Part shown: positions 47,160 through 55,430 of the stretch, one piece after another | How the letters are laid out: every line of letters begins with the position of its first letter | Numbering within the stretch: position 1 is the stretch's first letter | Source: Pseudoalteromonas citrea | Lineage (GTDB): Bacteria > Pseudomonadota > Gammaproteobacteria > Enterobacterales > Alteromonadaceae | Direction of reading: 5' to 3' | Length of the DNA stretch: 64,000 bases | NCBI RefSeq assembly: GCF_000238375.3 | Contig: NZ_AHBZ03000027.1 | Location: 744,001-808,000 of the forward strand | Notes under the pieces: model-generated | Seen by the model: only the letters and a program-made list of their open reading frames with translations | What the model was told of the DNA's origin: nothing | Database searches by the model: none | Made by a program: the position numbers and the translations under genes

Positions 47160-47528
47160 ATGCGTATCCTCGTTGTTGACGATATGGCCTCTATGAGGCA
47201 TGTGATGATAAATATGCTGCGACATGTTGGGTTTGATGATATTGATGAAGCGGTTGATGGCTATCAAGCGATGGTGCTATTAAAAAGCAGGCCTTACGAT
47301 TTAGTTATTTCCGATTTAAATATGCCAAAAATCGATGGTTTACAGTTGCTCCAAGCAATCCGTCAAGATCGCATACTGGCGAAAACGCCTCTGCTTATGG
47401 TAACAGGCGAGAATGAAAAAGAAAAAGTACAACAAGCATTGCTTGCAAAGGTAAGTGGGTTTGTTATTAAACCGTTTAATATGAATACATTAGAGAAGCA
47501 ACTGACCAGGCTACATTTGCTTGACTAA
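47160..47528 (+). CDS. CheY-like single-domain response regulator
   Basis: 122 residues, receiver only. Acidic pocket (VVDDMASMRHVM), phospho-Asp in LVISDLNMPKIDG, Thr in LMVTGENE and Lys in FVIKPFNM. AAGGAG lies upstream of the ATG. It is a paralogue of the regulator at 60880-61278 (the receivers share most motif blocks, e.g. VVDDM..MRHV.INMLR). Single-domain regulators act on flagellar switches or in phosphorelays; the partner is not visible. Confidence 0.85.
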   Translation: MRILVVDDMASMRHVMINMLRHVGFDDIDEAVDGYQAMVLLKSRPYDLVISDLNMPKIDGLQLLQAIRQDRILAKTPLLMVTGENEKEKVQQALLAKVSGFVIKPFNMNTLEKQLTRLHLLD

Positions 47529-47541
47529 GTGTCAAGGCCCT

Positions 47542-48330
47542 TTACAATTTTTGATATTGTTTGGGTGTTAGTCCCAGCACGGTTTTAAACTCTCTGATAA
47601 GGTGTGCTTGGTCACTCAATTTTAAGTGTAAGATCACGTCATAAATATCATTATCTGAGTTATCAAGTAGTTTCAGAGCGTATACACACCTTTGTTTTCG
47701 CAATAACCATTTTGGTGTTAAACCAATATACTCTAAACACAGCCTTTGCAGTGTCCTGACAGATACTTGGGCTAAGTTTGCCCAATTTTGTACGGTATCA
47801 ATATCAGGGTTATTTAATAGTGTTTGCCATGCATGATTAACTTTTTTGACTTGTAAGCTAGCCGGTGGAATATCATGAAAGCGCTGATTTAATATGTAAA
47901 TACAGGCCCCATGATCATGAGGCACCAAATTACTTCTTGTATTTATAGGTAATAGCACACCGTTACTATTGAAATGAAGGTTTTTCAGCGCGTTGTGGTC
48001 GCATGGTAAATACTTATTGAGTGCGCCAATTTTAAATTTAACGCCAACAATGGCATGTGATCCTGCCAAAGGTGTTTCATATGCTTGAGTCATTACGCCT
48101 GTGTAGTAGGTGCTGAGACGGTCAAATACTAAATGCATGTTTGGGCTCGGTAAGTTTCTTTGTATATGCGTGGCAGCGTGTTTTATATTCCAATCAGCAA
48201 ACCAATAGCAGTCTATAATTGTTTTGAGGTGTTCTGCTGGTTGGTAAATATTGACGTTGTAATATTGTGCATTTTTTGATGCGTGAAATACACCAGAAGC
48301 GTTGGCAAGATGAGTATGAATTTGTCGCAT
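47542..48330 (-). CDS. AraC-family transcriptional regulator
   Basis: 262 residues: an N-terminal domain of about 150 residues of unclear fold (DUF6597-like region, YWFADWNIKHAATHIQRNLP) and a C-terminal double HTH (LAQVSVRTLQRLCLEYIG, then KLSDQAHLIREFKTVLGLTP). Divergent from the DUF3224 gene across 65 bp, which is its likeliest target (inference). Confidence 0.82.
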   Translation of the reverse strand: MRQIHTHLANASGVFHASKNAQYYNVNIYQPAEHLKTIIDCYWFADWNIKHAATHIQRNLPSPNMHLVFDRLSTYYTGVMTQAYETPLAGSHAIVGVKFKIGALNKYLPCDHNALKNLHFNSNGVLLPINTRSNLVPHDHGACIYILNQRFHDIPPASLQVKKVNHAWQTLLNNPDIDTVQNWANLAQVSVRTLQRLCLEYIGLTPKWLLRKQRCVYALKLLDNSDNDIYDVILHLKLSDQAHLIREFKTVLGLTPKQYQKL

Positions 48331-48395
48331 TTATACAATTTTCCGTGCAAATAGTAGGGTAATTTTGTCATATTGATTCAAAGAAAGGAAAGGCG

Positions 48396-48779
48396 ATGTC
48401 TAAGTTTACGATAGAGAGTTGGCAAGAAAGCGATGTCATAAAGGGAAAAGATACCGAAGCTTCAATTCGAAGTGCTGTGATTAAAAAGCATTATGTTGGC
48501 GTGTTAAACGGCACTTCCGTAACACATTATAGCTTATGCTATTTACCTAATGGATGTGCAACTTTTACAGGGATAGAGGTTTTTAGTGGTCAGTATCAAA
48601 CTTGTGAAGGGCACATGTCACTGTTGCATGAAGGTAGGTTCCAAAACGGTGAAGCTAAAGGAACACTGTCGGTTATTGCTGGCAGCGGCACAGAACAGTT
48701 GAAAACCATTTCAGGAACTGCGCATTTCTGCGCGGGTGATCAGAGTGAGCATGAATTACATACTCATTTTTCACTTTGA
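48396..48779 (+). CDS. DUF3224 domain protein
   Basis: 127 residues forming a small beta-barrel-like domain; TFTGIEVFSGQ, HEGRFQNGEAKGTLSVIAGSG and the final LKTISGTAHF fit the DUF3224 pattern. The family's function is unknown; members are soluble cytoplasmic proteins. Divergent from an AraC-family gene that may regulate it. Confidence 0.72.
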   Translation: MSKFTIESWQESDVIKGKDTEASIRSAVIKKHYVGVLNGTSVTHYSLCYLPNGCATFTGIEVFSGQYQTCEGHMSLLHEGRFQNGEAKGTLSVIAGSGTEQLKTISGTAHFCAGDQSEHELHTHFSL

Positions 48780-48797
48780 CACCCGTTACTTGGATCG

Positions 48798-49340
48798 CTA
48801 ACGTTTATTTTGCTTTTGCATAAATATAGTAACTTCAGCCATTGTGACACCAAACTTACGAATATAAGAGCGGTTTACAATGGTATTTTCATCAAATGCC
48901 CACATCCAATCGTCGAAGTGTACTTTGTACGTGGTGTCGTCAACAGGTAACTGCATATCATAGCTCCATTGCATTGCATTTCCATACACTGTGCCTTTGG
49001 CTTTATTAAGTATATCTGAGGCAGTGCCTTGATATTGGTTTTTGTCGGTTTCTGTTATTGTCCATATCCGCGATGTGACGCCTTCGCCTAAACCATAGCT
49101 AAAGGTTTCGTCTAATGTGAGTACGTTGCCAGCGTCAATAGAACCATCAATATCTACTGTGAACCTCTGTACAAGTTCACCTGAGCGATTTTGTACAATC
49201 CCCCATGCTTTCACATTCCCATCAAAGAACGCATAAGGGTCAAATGCCGGTGTGATGTTTTTATAGGCATCCCCTTTTATAGTGATGCCACACCCGCTTA
49301 TGGTGGTACATATGACAAGTGCAAATAACGTATTTTTCAT
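48798..49340 (-). CDS. DUF3833 lipoprotein
   Basis: 180 residues with a lipoprotein signal (CTTISGCGITIKG). The mature part is beta-rich and lipocalin-like; family-typical pieces are FDPYAFFDGNVKAWGIVQNR and VHFDDWMWAFDENTIVNRSY. DUF3833 has no proven role. It overlaps the chalcone-isomerase-like gene by 4 nt (ATGA), so the two are translationally coupled. Confidence 0.78.
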   Translation of the reverse strand: MKNTLFALVICTTISGCGITIKGDAYKNITPAFDPYAFFDGNVKAWGIVQNRSGELVQRFTVDIDGSIDAGNVLTLDETFSYGLGEGVTSRIWTITETDKNQYQGTASDILNKAKGTVYGNAMQWSYDMQLPVDDTTYKVHFDDWMWAFDENTIVNRSYIRKFGVTMAEVTIFMQKQNKR

Positions 49341-49858
49341 GATTTATCCTGTATGGCGAGTAACTCTTTGCGCATTTCTGGTTCAGATGTTTTTTCACTT
49401 AACCAAATATTGAAAAAGTGTGTGGTGAAATCTGGGTCTTTTATTTTTCCTAGCAATTTATTCTCGCTATAAAAAACGCTTTCTCCAGCTGCGTTTCTTA
49501 CGCCTAATAATTGCGTCCCATTGCGCACATTGGGGAATATAGTTTTCATGCTATCAAGCCATAGGGCTAACTTTTGCTTATCTGCATATCCCTGCTTCTG
49601 CATCTCTTCAATCGAGCGCTGCGCTATGTCTTCTCCCTCTAAATCTCGTAAATACTCCAGTTTCAGTATAAATGGTCTACTGGTGCTGTATTTCCCGTTA
49701 GGAGCATACAAGGTTGCATCATAGACATCCCAAAAAAGATAAGTCATGCGGCTTGTTTGGCCAACTTGTAAGGGGTTAGTGAGTAAACTATCAAGTTCGG
49801 CTGCTTGCGCTGTGCCTAGGTGACTTGCCAGTAAGATGATAAACGCCATAACCTTCAT
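49337..49858 (-). CDS. Chalcone isomerase-like exported protein
   Basis: 173 residues with a signal peptide ending near GTAQAA. The mature domain has MTYLFWDVYDATLYAPNG and LKLEYLRDLEGEDIAQRS, typical of the bacterial chalcone-isomerase-like family (Chalcone_3), whose members bind hydrophobic ligands; enzyme activity is not expected. Cotranscribed with the DUF3833 lipoprotein, a pairing that suggests a shared envelope role (inference). Confidence 0.78.
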   Translation of the reverse strand: MKVMAFIILLASHLGTAQAAELDSLLTNPLQVGQTSRMTYLFWDVYDATLYAPNGKYSTSRPFILKLEYLRDLEGEDIAQRSIEEMQKQGYADKQKLALWLDSMKTIFPNVRNGTQLLGVRNAAGESVFYSENKLLGKIKDPDFTTHFFNIWLSEKTSEPEMRKELLAIQDKS

Positions 49859-49924
49859 GATGGTTTTTCCTTATGTTGTTTTTACATATACCAACATACG
49901 TATGGAGTTACCCTGTTAGTTCAC

Positions 49925-50854
49925 TTATACACCAGAACTATTATTAAATATCTTTTTTAATATATCGCTGAACCAAATTACTTTGGGATCTTGCTGTCGT
50001 GTTTTGTGTGAATACAACTTAAGCTGGTAGTTAGGGATCGTGATAGGTGGTTGATGTATTTTTAAGGCGAGTTTTGTTGCAGCGTAATGGGCATACTTTT
50101 GTGGTAATGTGAGGATCCAAAGAGTGTCAACTAGCATAAAAGGTGCGGTTAACCCATAGGGTGTTGTGAGCGCAATATCTCTCAAGACATTATGTTTTAC
50201 CAAAGCTTTATCTACCACCCCCCTCCCCTCATTCCAAGGTGCGATCAATATATGTTGGTAATCGATAAAATCTTGAATCGATATTGTTTTTTTGGCGGCC
50301 AAAGGATGCTGGCTAGATAGGAGGCTAACGTAGCTATCCGTTAACCAAGTAAGGCCTGAAATACTTTGAGAGTGTTCGGCTTGATGTGCAAAGCCACAGG
50401 CAAAATCAATTTGACCTGTTTTTAACTGCTCTTCTGGTATGCGTTGTTCCAGTGATATCAAGCGTATAGAAATTCTAGGGTAATGTTGGTGTATATATTC
50501 GATCAGCGGCTTTAGGCACCAAGCTGTATAGTCGGTTACGGCAATGATATAGGTTGTGTCTGTATTGGGATCGAACTGTTCTATTGGTTGTAAACCCAAT
50601 TGTAGTATTTCCATAGCAGGCATAATTTTTGCTGCCAAACTCTCTGAAAATTGTGTCGGCACCATTTTATTGTCGATACGAATGAACAGATCATTGTTCA
50701 ACTTTTGTCTCAATCGGGTCAGTGCGTGGCTGCAAGCCGATTGACTCATACTGAGGGTATCAGCAGTTTCACTTACGGAACCATTTTGATAAAGCACAGT
50801 AAAAAGCTTGAGTAAGTTTAAGTCGATATTAAACATGCTATGCATAAAATTCAT
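49925..50854 (-). CDS. LysR-family transcriptional regulator
   Basis: 309 residues (in-frame ATGs at 50845 and 50836 are alternative starts). N-terminal HTH (SVSETADTLSMSQSACSHAL, TRLRQKLNNDLFIR), NodD/LeuO-like subgroup, with a substrate-binding C-terminal domain (TYIIAVTDYTAWCLKPLIEY). Divergent from a GNAT gene across about 80 bp. Confidence 0.85.
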   Translation of the reverse strand: MNFMHSMFNIDLNLLKLFTVLYQNGSVSETADTLSMSQSACSHALTRLRQKLNNDLFIRIDNKMVPTQFSESLAAKIMPAMEILQLGLQPIEQFDPNTDTTYIIAVTDYTAWCLKPLIEYIHQHYPRISIRLISLEQRIPEEQLKTGQIDFACGFAHQAEHSQSISGLTWLTDSYVSLLSSQHPLAAKKTISIQDFIDYQHILIAPWNEGRGVVDKALVKHNVLRDIALTTPYGLTAPFMLVDTLWILTLPQKYAHYAATKLALKIHQPPITIPNYQLKLYSHKTRQQDPKVIWFSDILKKIFNNSSGV

Positions 50855-50937
50855 TCACTCAGTGCAATATATGCACTTAATACATCTGTTTTTTTAGCAT
50901 ACACTGGGCGTAGATAATTCACTAAGGGAAATCGATA

Positions 50938-51417
50938 ATGACAATTGAAATACGTGCTGCTGTTAAATCTGATGCCGCAGATATTCTGCACTTTATAAAT
51001 GAGTTAGCTGTTTATGAAAAAGAACCAGATGCGGTTTTAAATACGGTTTTCGACATAGAGAATAAACTGTTTGGCGATGATGTTCACGCTCATGCATTAA
51101 TTTGTGAAGAACAAGGCGAAGCAATTGGCTTTGCAGTTTACTTTTTTAATTATTCCACATGGCTTGGGAAGTACGGTTTGTACTTAGAAGATCTTTATAT
51201 TTCTCAAAATAAAAGGGGCCATGGTGCTGGTAAAGCGATTATGAAATATTTAGCTCGGTTAGCGATAGAGAAAGATTGTGGGCGGTTTGAGTGGGTGGTA
51301 CTTGATTGGAACCAACCTGCAATTGATTTTTATCATAGTATTGGTGCAAAACAACAAAATGAATGGATCATAAACCGCTTATCAGGTGATGAGCTGCTTG
51401 CTTTTGCTTCAGAGTAA
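50938..51417 (+). CDS. GNAT-family N-acetyltransferase (diamine/thialysine type)
   Basis: 159 residues. IRAAVKSDAADILHFINELA, then YGLYLEDLYISQNKRGHGAG and WVVLDWNQPAIDFYHSIGAK, the arrangement seen in spermidine/spermine and thialysine N-acetyltransferases, which use acetyl-CoA and small amines. AAGGG lies upstream of the ATG. Divergent from the LysR gene. Confidence 0.82.
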   Translation: MTIEIRAAVKSDAADILHFINELAVYEKEPDAVLNTVFDIENKLFGDDVHAHALICEEQGEAIGFAVYFFNYSTWLGKYGLYLEDLYISQNKRGHGAGKAIMKYLARLAIEKDCGRFEWVVLDWNQPAIDFYHSIGAKQQNEWIINRLSGDELLAFASE

Positions 51418-51441
51418 GGCTGTGAGCGGTATGAGCAACTA

Positions 51442-51822
51442 TCATGGGCTTAGTTTGTTTTGAGATGTCTCATATCGCTTTTGATTTAATTGTGCAGTAT
51501 CTTCTCGTCGGATCAAAAAGCTACATATACTGCCAACGACCACAAAGATACCGTACATAGAACCAATATAAACCCAATCACTTTGCTCTATCAATAGCAT
51601 AAAATGAGTTCCATCATTAATGATGAAAACATTCATAAGAGCAACGAAAAAGACGGTTCTATAATAAAAGTAGTGTCCTAAATGGCTTGCGAACGCACCG
51701 ATTAACAAAGAGAATAAACAAATGTAGAAACCGATAACAGATAGTGCACCTGTTTGATGGCTAGGAAATAATGCGACTAAACTAAGAGCAATGGCTGCCC
51801 AGCCTGTAATTTTATATAGCAT
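51442..51822 (-). CDS. Four-helix membrane protein, unknown function
   Basis: 126 residues from the ATG at 51822 (AAGGG 9 nt upstream); a longer frame to 51900 has no good site. Four hydrophobic segments (ITGWAAIALSLVALF, GFYICLFSLLIGAFAS, VFFVALMNVFII and GSMYGIFVVVGSICSFLI) and a charged C-terminal tail. No family recognised. Confidence 0.6.
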   Translation of the reverse strand: MLYKITGWAAIALSLVALFPSHQTGALSVIGFYICLFSLLIGAFASHLGHYFYYRTVFFVALMNVFIINDGTHFMLLIEQSDWVYIGSMYGIFVVVGSICSFLIRREDTAQLNQKRYETSQNKLSP

Positions 51823-51914
51823 ATTCAAGTCCCTTGAAAATGTTAATGTTCTAGTTCCTAAGTTAGAGTGAATTATGCGTAACAAATCCAAAATACGCAA
51901 TGAGATTCACTTAA

Positions 51915-52487
51915 TTATTTAATTTTTGTTATAATTTTGTGTGTTGTAGTTTGCAAAGTTGGTATAACGTCCCGCTCAAACCAAGTGTTCTTCTGTAACC
52001 AATGCCGGTTTCTAGGACTCGGATGCGGTAAAGCTATCATTTTGGGCAAGAGTATTTCCCACTGCTTGGTTTGCTCCGTAACGCTTATAAAATTAGTAAA
52101 GTGATAGTGTTGCGCATATTGACCAATAACAATAGTTAACTCTATTTGATTGAAATAATTCAATAACTCTTCTCGCCATGTTTGTGCACAGATAGAAGGT
52201 GGCGCTAGATCGCCACTTTTTCCTTTACCTGGATAACAAAACGCCATAGGCACAATCGCGAATATATTTGGGTTATAAAAACTTTCTTCATCAACATTTA
52301 GCCATGATCTAAGTCGAACACCGCTGGCATCATTAAAAGGCTTATTTGTGAGGTGCACATTTTTACTCGGTGCTTGGCCAGCAATGAGAATACGGGCATT
52401 GTTATTTCCTTGAATGGTTGGATTAGCACCTAACGGTAAACTGTCATGGCATATTCTACATTGCCTAATTTCATCTAAAACGTTCAC
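51915..52487 (-). CDS. Uracil-DNA glycosylase superfamily protein
   Basis: 190 residues. The N-terminal CRICHDSLPLGANP motif, the active-site loop GQAPSKNVHLTNKPFNDASG and the C-terminal HPSPRN motif match the uracil-DNA-glycosylase-like superfamily. The GQAPS motif differs from UdgA's, and only two Cys are visible (CRIC), so an iron-sulphur cluster is not assured. Activity on uracil is plausible but unproven. Confidence 0.78.
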   Translation of the reverse strand: MNVLDEIRQCRICHDSLPLGANPTIQGNNNARILIAGQAPSKNVHLTNKPFNDASGVRLRSWLNVDEESFYNPNIFAIVPMAFCYPGKGKSGDLAPPSICAQTWREELLNYFNQIELTIVIGQYAQHYHFTNFISVTEQTKQWEILLPKMIALPHPSPRNRHWLQKNTWFERDVIPTLQTTTHKIITKIK

Positions 52488-52616
52488 GTTAACAGCCTGC
52501 GGTATTCAAATCACACTTTTCAAAGTATACCCCTTTTATCGTATCTGAACGATATTTACTGCGTTAATAGGTACATATCGGCGATTCACTGGCTTTTGTC
52601 TCATTTATATACAAAT

Positions 52617-52635
52617 ACAAATGAGAATGACTATC
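52617..52635 (+). promoter_or_regulatory. Candidate Fur box
   Basis: ACAAATGAGAATGACTATC matches the 19-bp Fur consensus at 13 positions, about 60 bp upstream of the DUF3649 gene. The downstream operon is iron-uptake related, which fits Fur control. Confidence 0.55.
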
Positions 52636-52695
52636 TTTTTTGTGTCTAATTTAGCATAATTTATTTTTCTGTATTTTATCCCCTAGGGTTTTATC

Positions 52696-52998
52696 GTGGT
52701 TATATCTCATATCGGTACTTGGTTTAAAAGTGCTCCATTTTTGGTGTGCTCGCGTTTTTTTGCTGCCATTGTCGGCGGTTATGTTTTTTCTGCTATTGCA
52801 GTGTCTTTACTCGCTGCGGTGGTTCCATTGCCAAAAACGGACTCGGTATTGCTTGCCGTTAGTTTAAGTATTTTAGTTTATGCATGTGTATTCATTTGGG
52901 TATTTAGTGTGCGAGCGTTACGCAAAGTGTATGGGATCTTAATATTATTAGGTACATGTCAGGCTCTATTGCTTGCATTTATTAAAGGTTGGTTATGA
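52696..52998 (+). CDS. DUF3649 membrane protein (iron-uptake associated)
   Basis: 100 residues with three hydrophobic segments (FFAAIVGGYVFSAIAVSLLA, VLLAVSLSILVYACVFIWVF and VYGILILLGTCQALLLAFI), matching DUF3649. It begins an operon: its stop overlaps the start of the PepSY gene (ATGA). In Pseudomonas and Alteromonadales such genes accompany siderophore receptors and PepSY ferric-siderophore reductases; a candidate Fur box lies upstream. Confidence 0.75.
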   Translation: MVISHIGTWFKSAPFLVCSRFFAAIVGGYVFSAIAVSLLAAVVPLPKTDSVLLAVSLSILVYACVFIWVFSVRALRKVYGILILLGTCQALLLAFIKGWL

Positions 52999-54581
52999 AA
53001 GATAGCTTTTTTCGTTCAATGACATGGCTGCATACTTGGACAGGTCTTTTAGTATGTTGGTTACTATTTCTTATTTTCTTTGCTGGTACTCTGAGCTTTT
53101 TTCGCCATGAAATTACGTTTTGGTCACAACCAGCTGTGCATGATGTGGCACCGCAAGACAATCGAGTGCTAGCGCAGCAAGGTCAAATTAGTGCTGCGTT
53201 ACAGCATTTAGAGGCTAATGCCGTTGAAGCGGATACTTGGTGGGTTGGTTTACCTTCTGAACGTAATCATGTAATTGAAGTATCCTATAAAGATAAAGGG
53301 AAAGAGGGGGAGCGCGGTCAATGGCATGACCAGTATATGGATCCAAATACAGAAGAGACGTTGGGCGAATATCGAGATAGCCATGGCGGGCTATTTTTTT
53401 ATCGACTTCACTTTGACCTCCACTATATGGATCGTACTGTTGCACGTTGGTTAGTGTCTTTTGCTAGTTTATTCATGTTGATAGGCCTGATTTCTGGAGT
53501 CGTGATCCACAAACGTATTTTTAAAGATATGTTCCAGTTTAGAAAAGGAAAAGGCGTACGAACCTGGTTGGATGCGCATAACTTGTCATCGGTACTCGCA
53601 TTGCCTTTTCATATAATGATCACCTATACCGGGTTAGTCACTTTGATTTTTATGTTGTTTCCGTATCCGGCAATGACGCAATACGACGAAGGTAAAAAAG
53701 CTTTTTTTGCTGACTTAAGCCCATCAAGACAACATGCAGATATCACTGGCCGAACGGTTGAAATGTTACCTATGAAGCAACTGGTAGATCAATTTTATAC
53801 TGACTGGCCACATGTAGATATTAAGCGGGTTATCGTGGACCACCCATCTGATGAGACTGCACGTCTAAAGTTCTATGCTAACACAGGAACAAAGATACAA
53901 GATGAAATGCCTGTGTGGGTATATAACACGGTAAACGGTGAGCTCATTATGACCGAGAATACAGATTTTAGTGCCAGTGAAACGCTATATGACAGTATGA
54001 TAGCATTACACACTGGGCGCTTATCGCTCCCAGGACTAAGGTGGTTATTCTTTGTGTGTGGTATTGCCGGATGTGTCATGATCGGCAGTGGCGCTGTTAT
54101 GTGGGCGAAGCGTATTCGTGAACGTATGAAAGCGGATCAAACGGCAAGCTTTGGACTCAGACTGGTTGAAGGCCTTAATTTGGCTACTATTATGGGTTTG
54201 CCAGTCGCGACAGCGGCATTTTTCTTTGCTAATCGCTTATTACCGGATAGTTATACAGGCCGTGCTGAGGCTGAAATCCACCTATTCTTTCTAGGATGGC
54301 TGGGTGTAGCGCTCATGGCTTTATATAAAGCGGGCACTGCCCAATGGCGTCAGTTAGCTCAATTGAACGCCGTTTTATGGTTGGCACTCCCAATTTGTAA
54401 TGCTCTTACAACTGAAGGTAACTTAGTTAGTTATATATTTAAGGAGCAATGGGTGCTAGCTGGGTTTGATATACTGTGCTTATTAACGGCTGCTGTATTT
54501 TATATTCAGAGTCGAAAGTTGGCGAGCAAGCAAGCAGCTAAACCAGCTGTTAATAAAGCATTAAAGGGGCAAGCTGTATGA
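52995..54581 (+). CDS. PepSY-associated membrane protein (ferric-siderophore reductase-like)
   Basis: 528 residues from the ATG at 52995. Helix near 15-35 with a His (MTWLHTWTGLLVCWLLFLIF), PepSY-type periplasmic domain with YRLHFDLHYMDRTVARWL, paired His residues (LDAHNLSSVLALPFHIMI), later helices and a terminal group of spans. PepSY_TM proteins reduce ferric siderophores in the inner membrane using bound heme; His in the spans would be the ligands. Its stop overlaps the DUF3325 start. Confidence 0.82.
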   Translation: MKDSFFRSMTWLHTWTGLLVCWLLFLIFFAGTLSFFRHEITFWSQPAVHDVAPQDNRVLAQQGQISAALQHLEANAVEADTWWVGLPSERNHVIEVSYKDKGKEGERGQWHDQYMDPNTEETLGEYRDSHGGLFFYRLHFDLHYMDRTVARWLVSFASLFMLIGLISGVVIHKRIFKDMFQFRKGKGVRTWLDAHNLSSVLALPFHIMITYTGLVTLIFMLFPYPAMTQYDEGKKAFFADLSPSRQHADITGRTVEMLPMKQLVDQFYTDWPHVDIKRVIVDHPSDETARLKFYANTGTKIQDEMPVWVYNTVNGELIMTENTDFSASETLYDSMIALHTGRLSLPGLRWLFFVCGIAGCVMIGSGAVMWAKRIRERMKADQTASFGLRLVEGLNLATIMGLPVATAAFFFANRLLPDSYTGRAEAEIHLFFLGWLGVALMALYKAGTAQWRQLAQLNAVLWLALPICNALTTEGNLVSYIFKEQWVLAGFDILCLLTAAVFYIQSRKLASKQAAKPAVNKALKGQAV

Positions 54582-54910
54582 TACAGTTACTTGCTTTTTT
54601 ATTTTGCTTTACCAGTTTCACAGGGTTTGCTTTGGCAAAAAGTAGCCATTATAAGTCAGTGTTTGGAGTACGAGTAGACGCAAAGCTAAGTCGTCATATA
54701 CGTATCGTTTCGTGGGTTTGCTTGTTGGCAAGTGCTTTGATGAGCATGTGGCATCAATTTGGCTATGGCAGCATTTTATTATGTGGCTATATGGCTGTCT
54801 CAGTGATGTGTTTGGCTCTACTGCTAAGTTATATGCCGGCCAAGTTGAGATCACTTATTTACTTACTCCCCGGACTGCTAGTCATAACAGCTGTTTTGGC
54901 ATTGTTATAA
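54578..54910 (+). CDS. DUF3325 membrane protein
   Basis: 110 residues with four spans (LLAFLFCFTSFTGFAL, IVSWVCLLASALMSMW, YGSILLCGYMAVSVMCLALL and SLIYLLPGLLVITAVLALL), matching the DUF3325 pattern found after PepSY and DUF3649 genes. Start overlaps the PepSY stop (ATGA). Role unknown, presumably in the same iron-uptake process. Confidence 0.72.
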   Translation: MIQLLAFLFCFTSFTGFALAKSSHYKSVFGVRVDAKLSRHIRIVSWVCLLASALMSMWHQFGYGSILLCGYMAVSVMCLALLLSYMPAKLRSLIYLLPGLLVITAVLALL

Positions 54911-54969
54911 TGGCTTGTTTTTAACCTTTTAGCTCAGTTTTAATAATTAAATCGCTATCATCACATCAG

Positions 54970-55409
54970 AGATCACGATATTACTAACATAACTTAGTAA
55001 AATCGTGATCTCTCCTTAGTATTTTTTCCATAAGTTAATAAAAATCTGATCTAACAGGTTTATTACAAGGTTTTTGTTAGTAAGAAACTGATCTGAAGCC
55101 GAGTTCGAAGTAGTCAATGTTAGTAAAATTATGATCTAGATAGATATCAGGCCAGGTTCTAACGATAATGATCGACGCTTGTGCGTAATAAACCTTGGTT
55201 ATTCCCATATTTAGTTAGTAAAAAACTGATCTGTTTGAGAAGGGTTAGTAAAATATTGATCTGCGCTGTACCTAGTTAGTAAAAATATGATCTTACGTAG
55301 CCTTGCTTGGTAAAATACTGATCTCTCATAGTAAATTATATTGTATGGCGTATGGTTTCCCCTTCAGTTAGTAAAATGGTGAGTTCTCGGAGATCACCAT
55401 TTTACTAAC
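54970..55409. repeat. Cluster of eleven 19-bp motifs with helical phasing and terminal hairpins
   Basis: Consensus GTTAGTAAAAWNNTGATCT. Copies start at 54970(-), 54993, 55034, 55076, 55119, 55214, 55244, 55275, 55306, 55367 and 55391(-); those without a sign are on the plus strand. Start-to-start distances of the plus copies are 41, 42, 43, 95, 30, 31, 31 and 61, near multiples of about 10.4 bp. The outer inverted copies pair with their neighbours into hairpins (54970-55011, 55367-55409). It lies between the 3' ends of convergent genes. The centre of the motif varies, while TTAGTAA and TGATCT are conserved. Confidence 0.9.
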
Positions 55410-55430
55410 TTACTCGTTATACTCTTGTTA

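Noticed and set aside
54970-55409. CRISPR or simple bidirectional terminator
   Set aside because: Spacing between motifs is irregular in length and too short for spacers; only the outer pairs form hairpins, and the nine other copies are not explained by termination.
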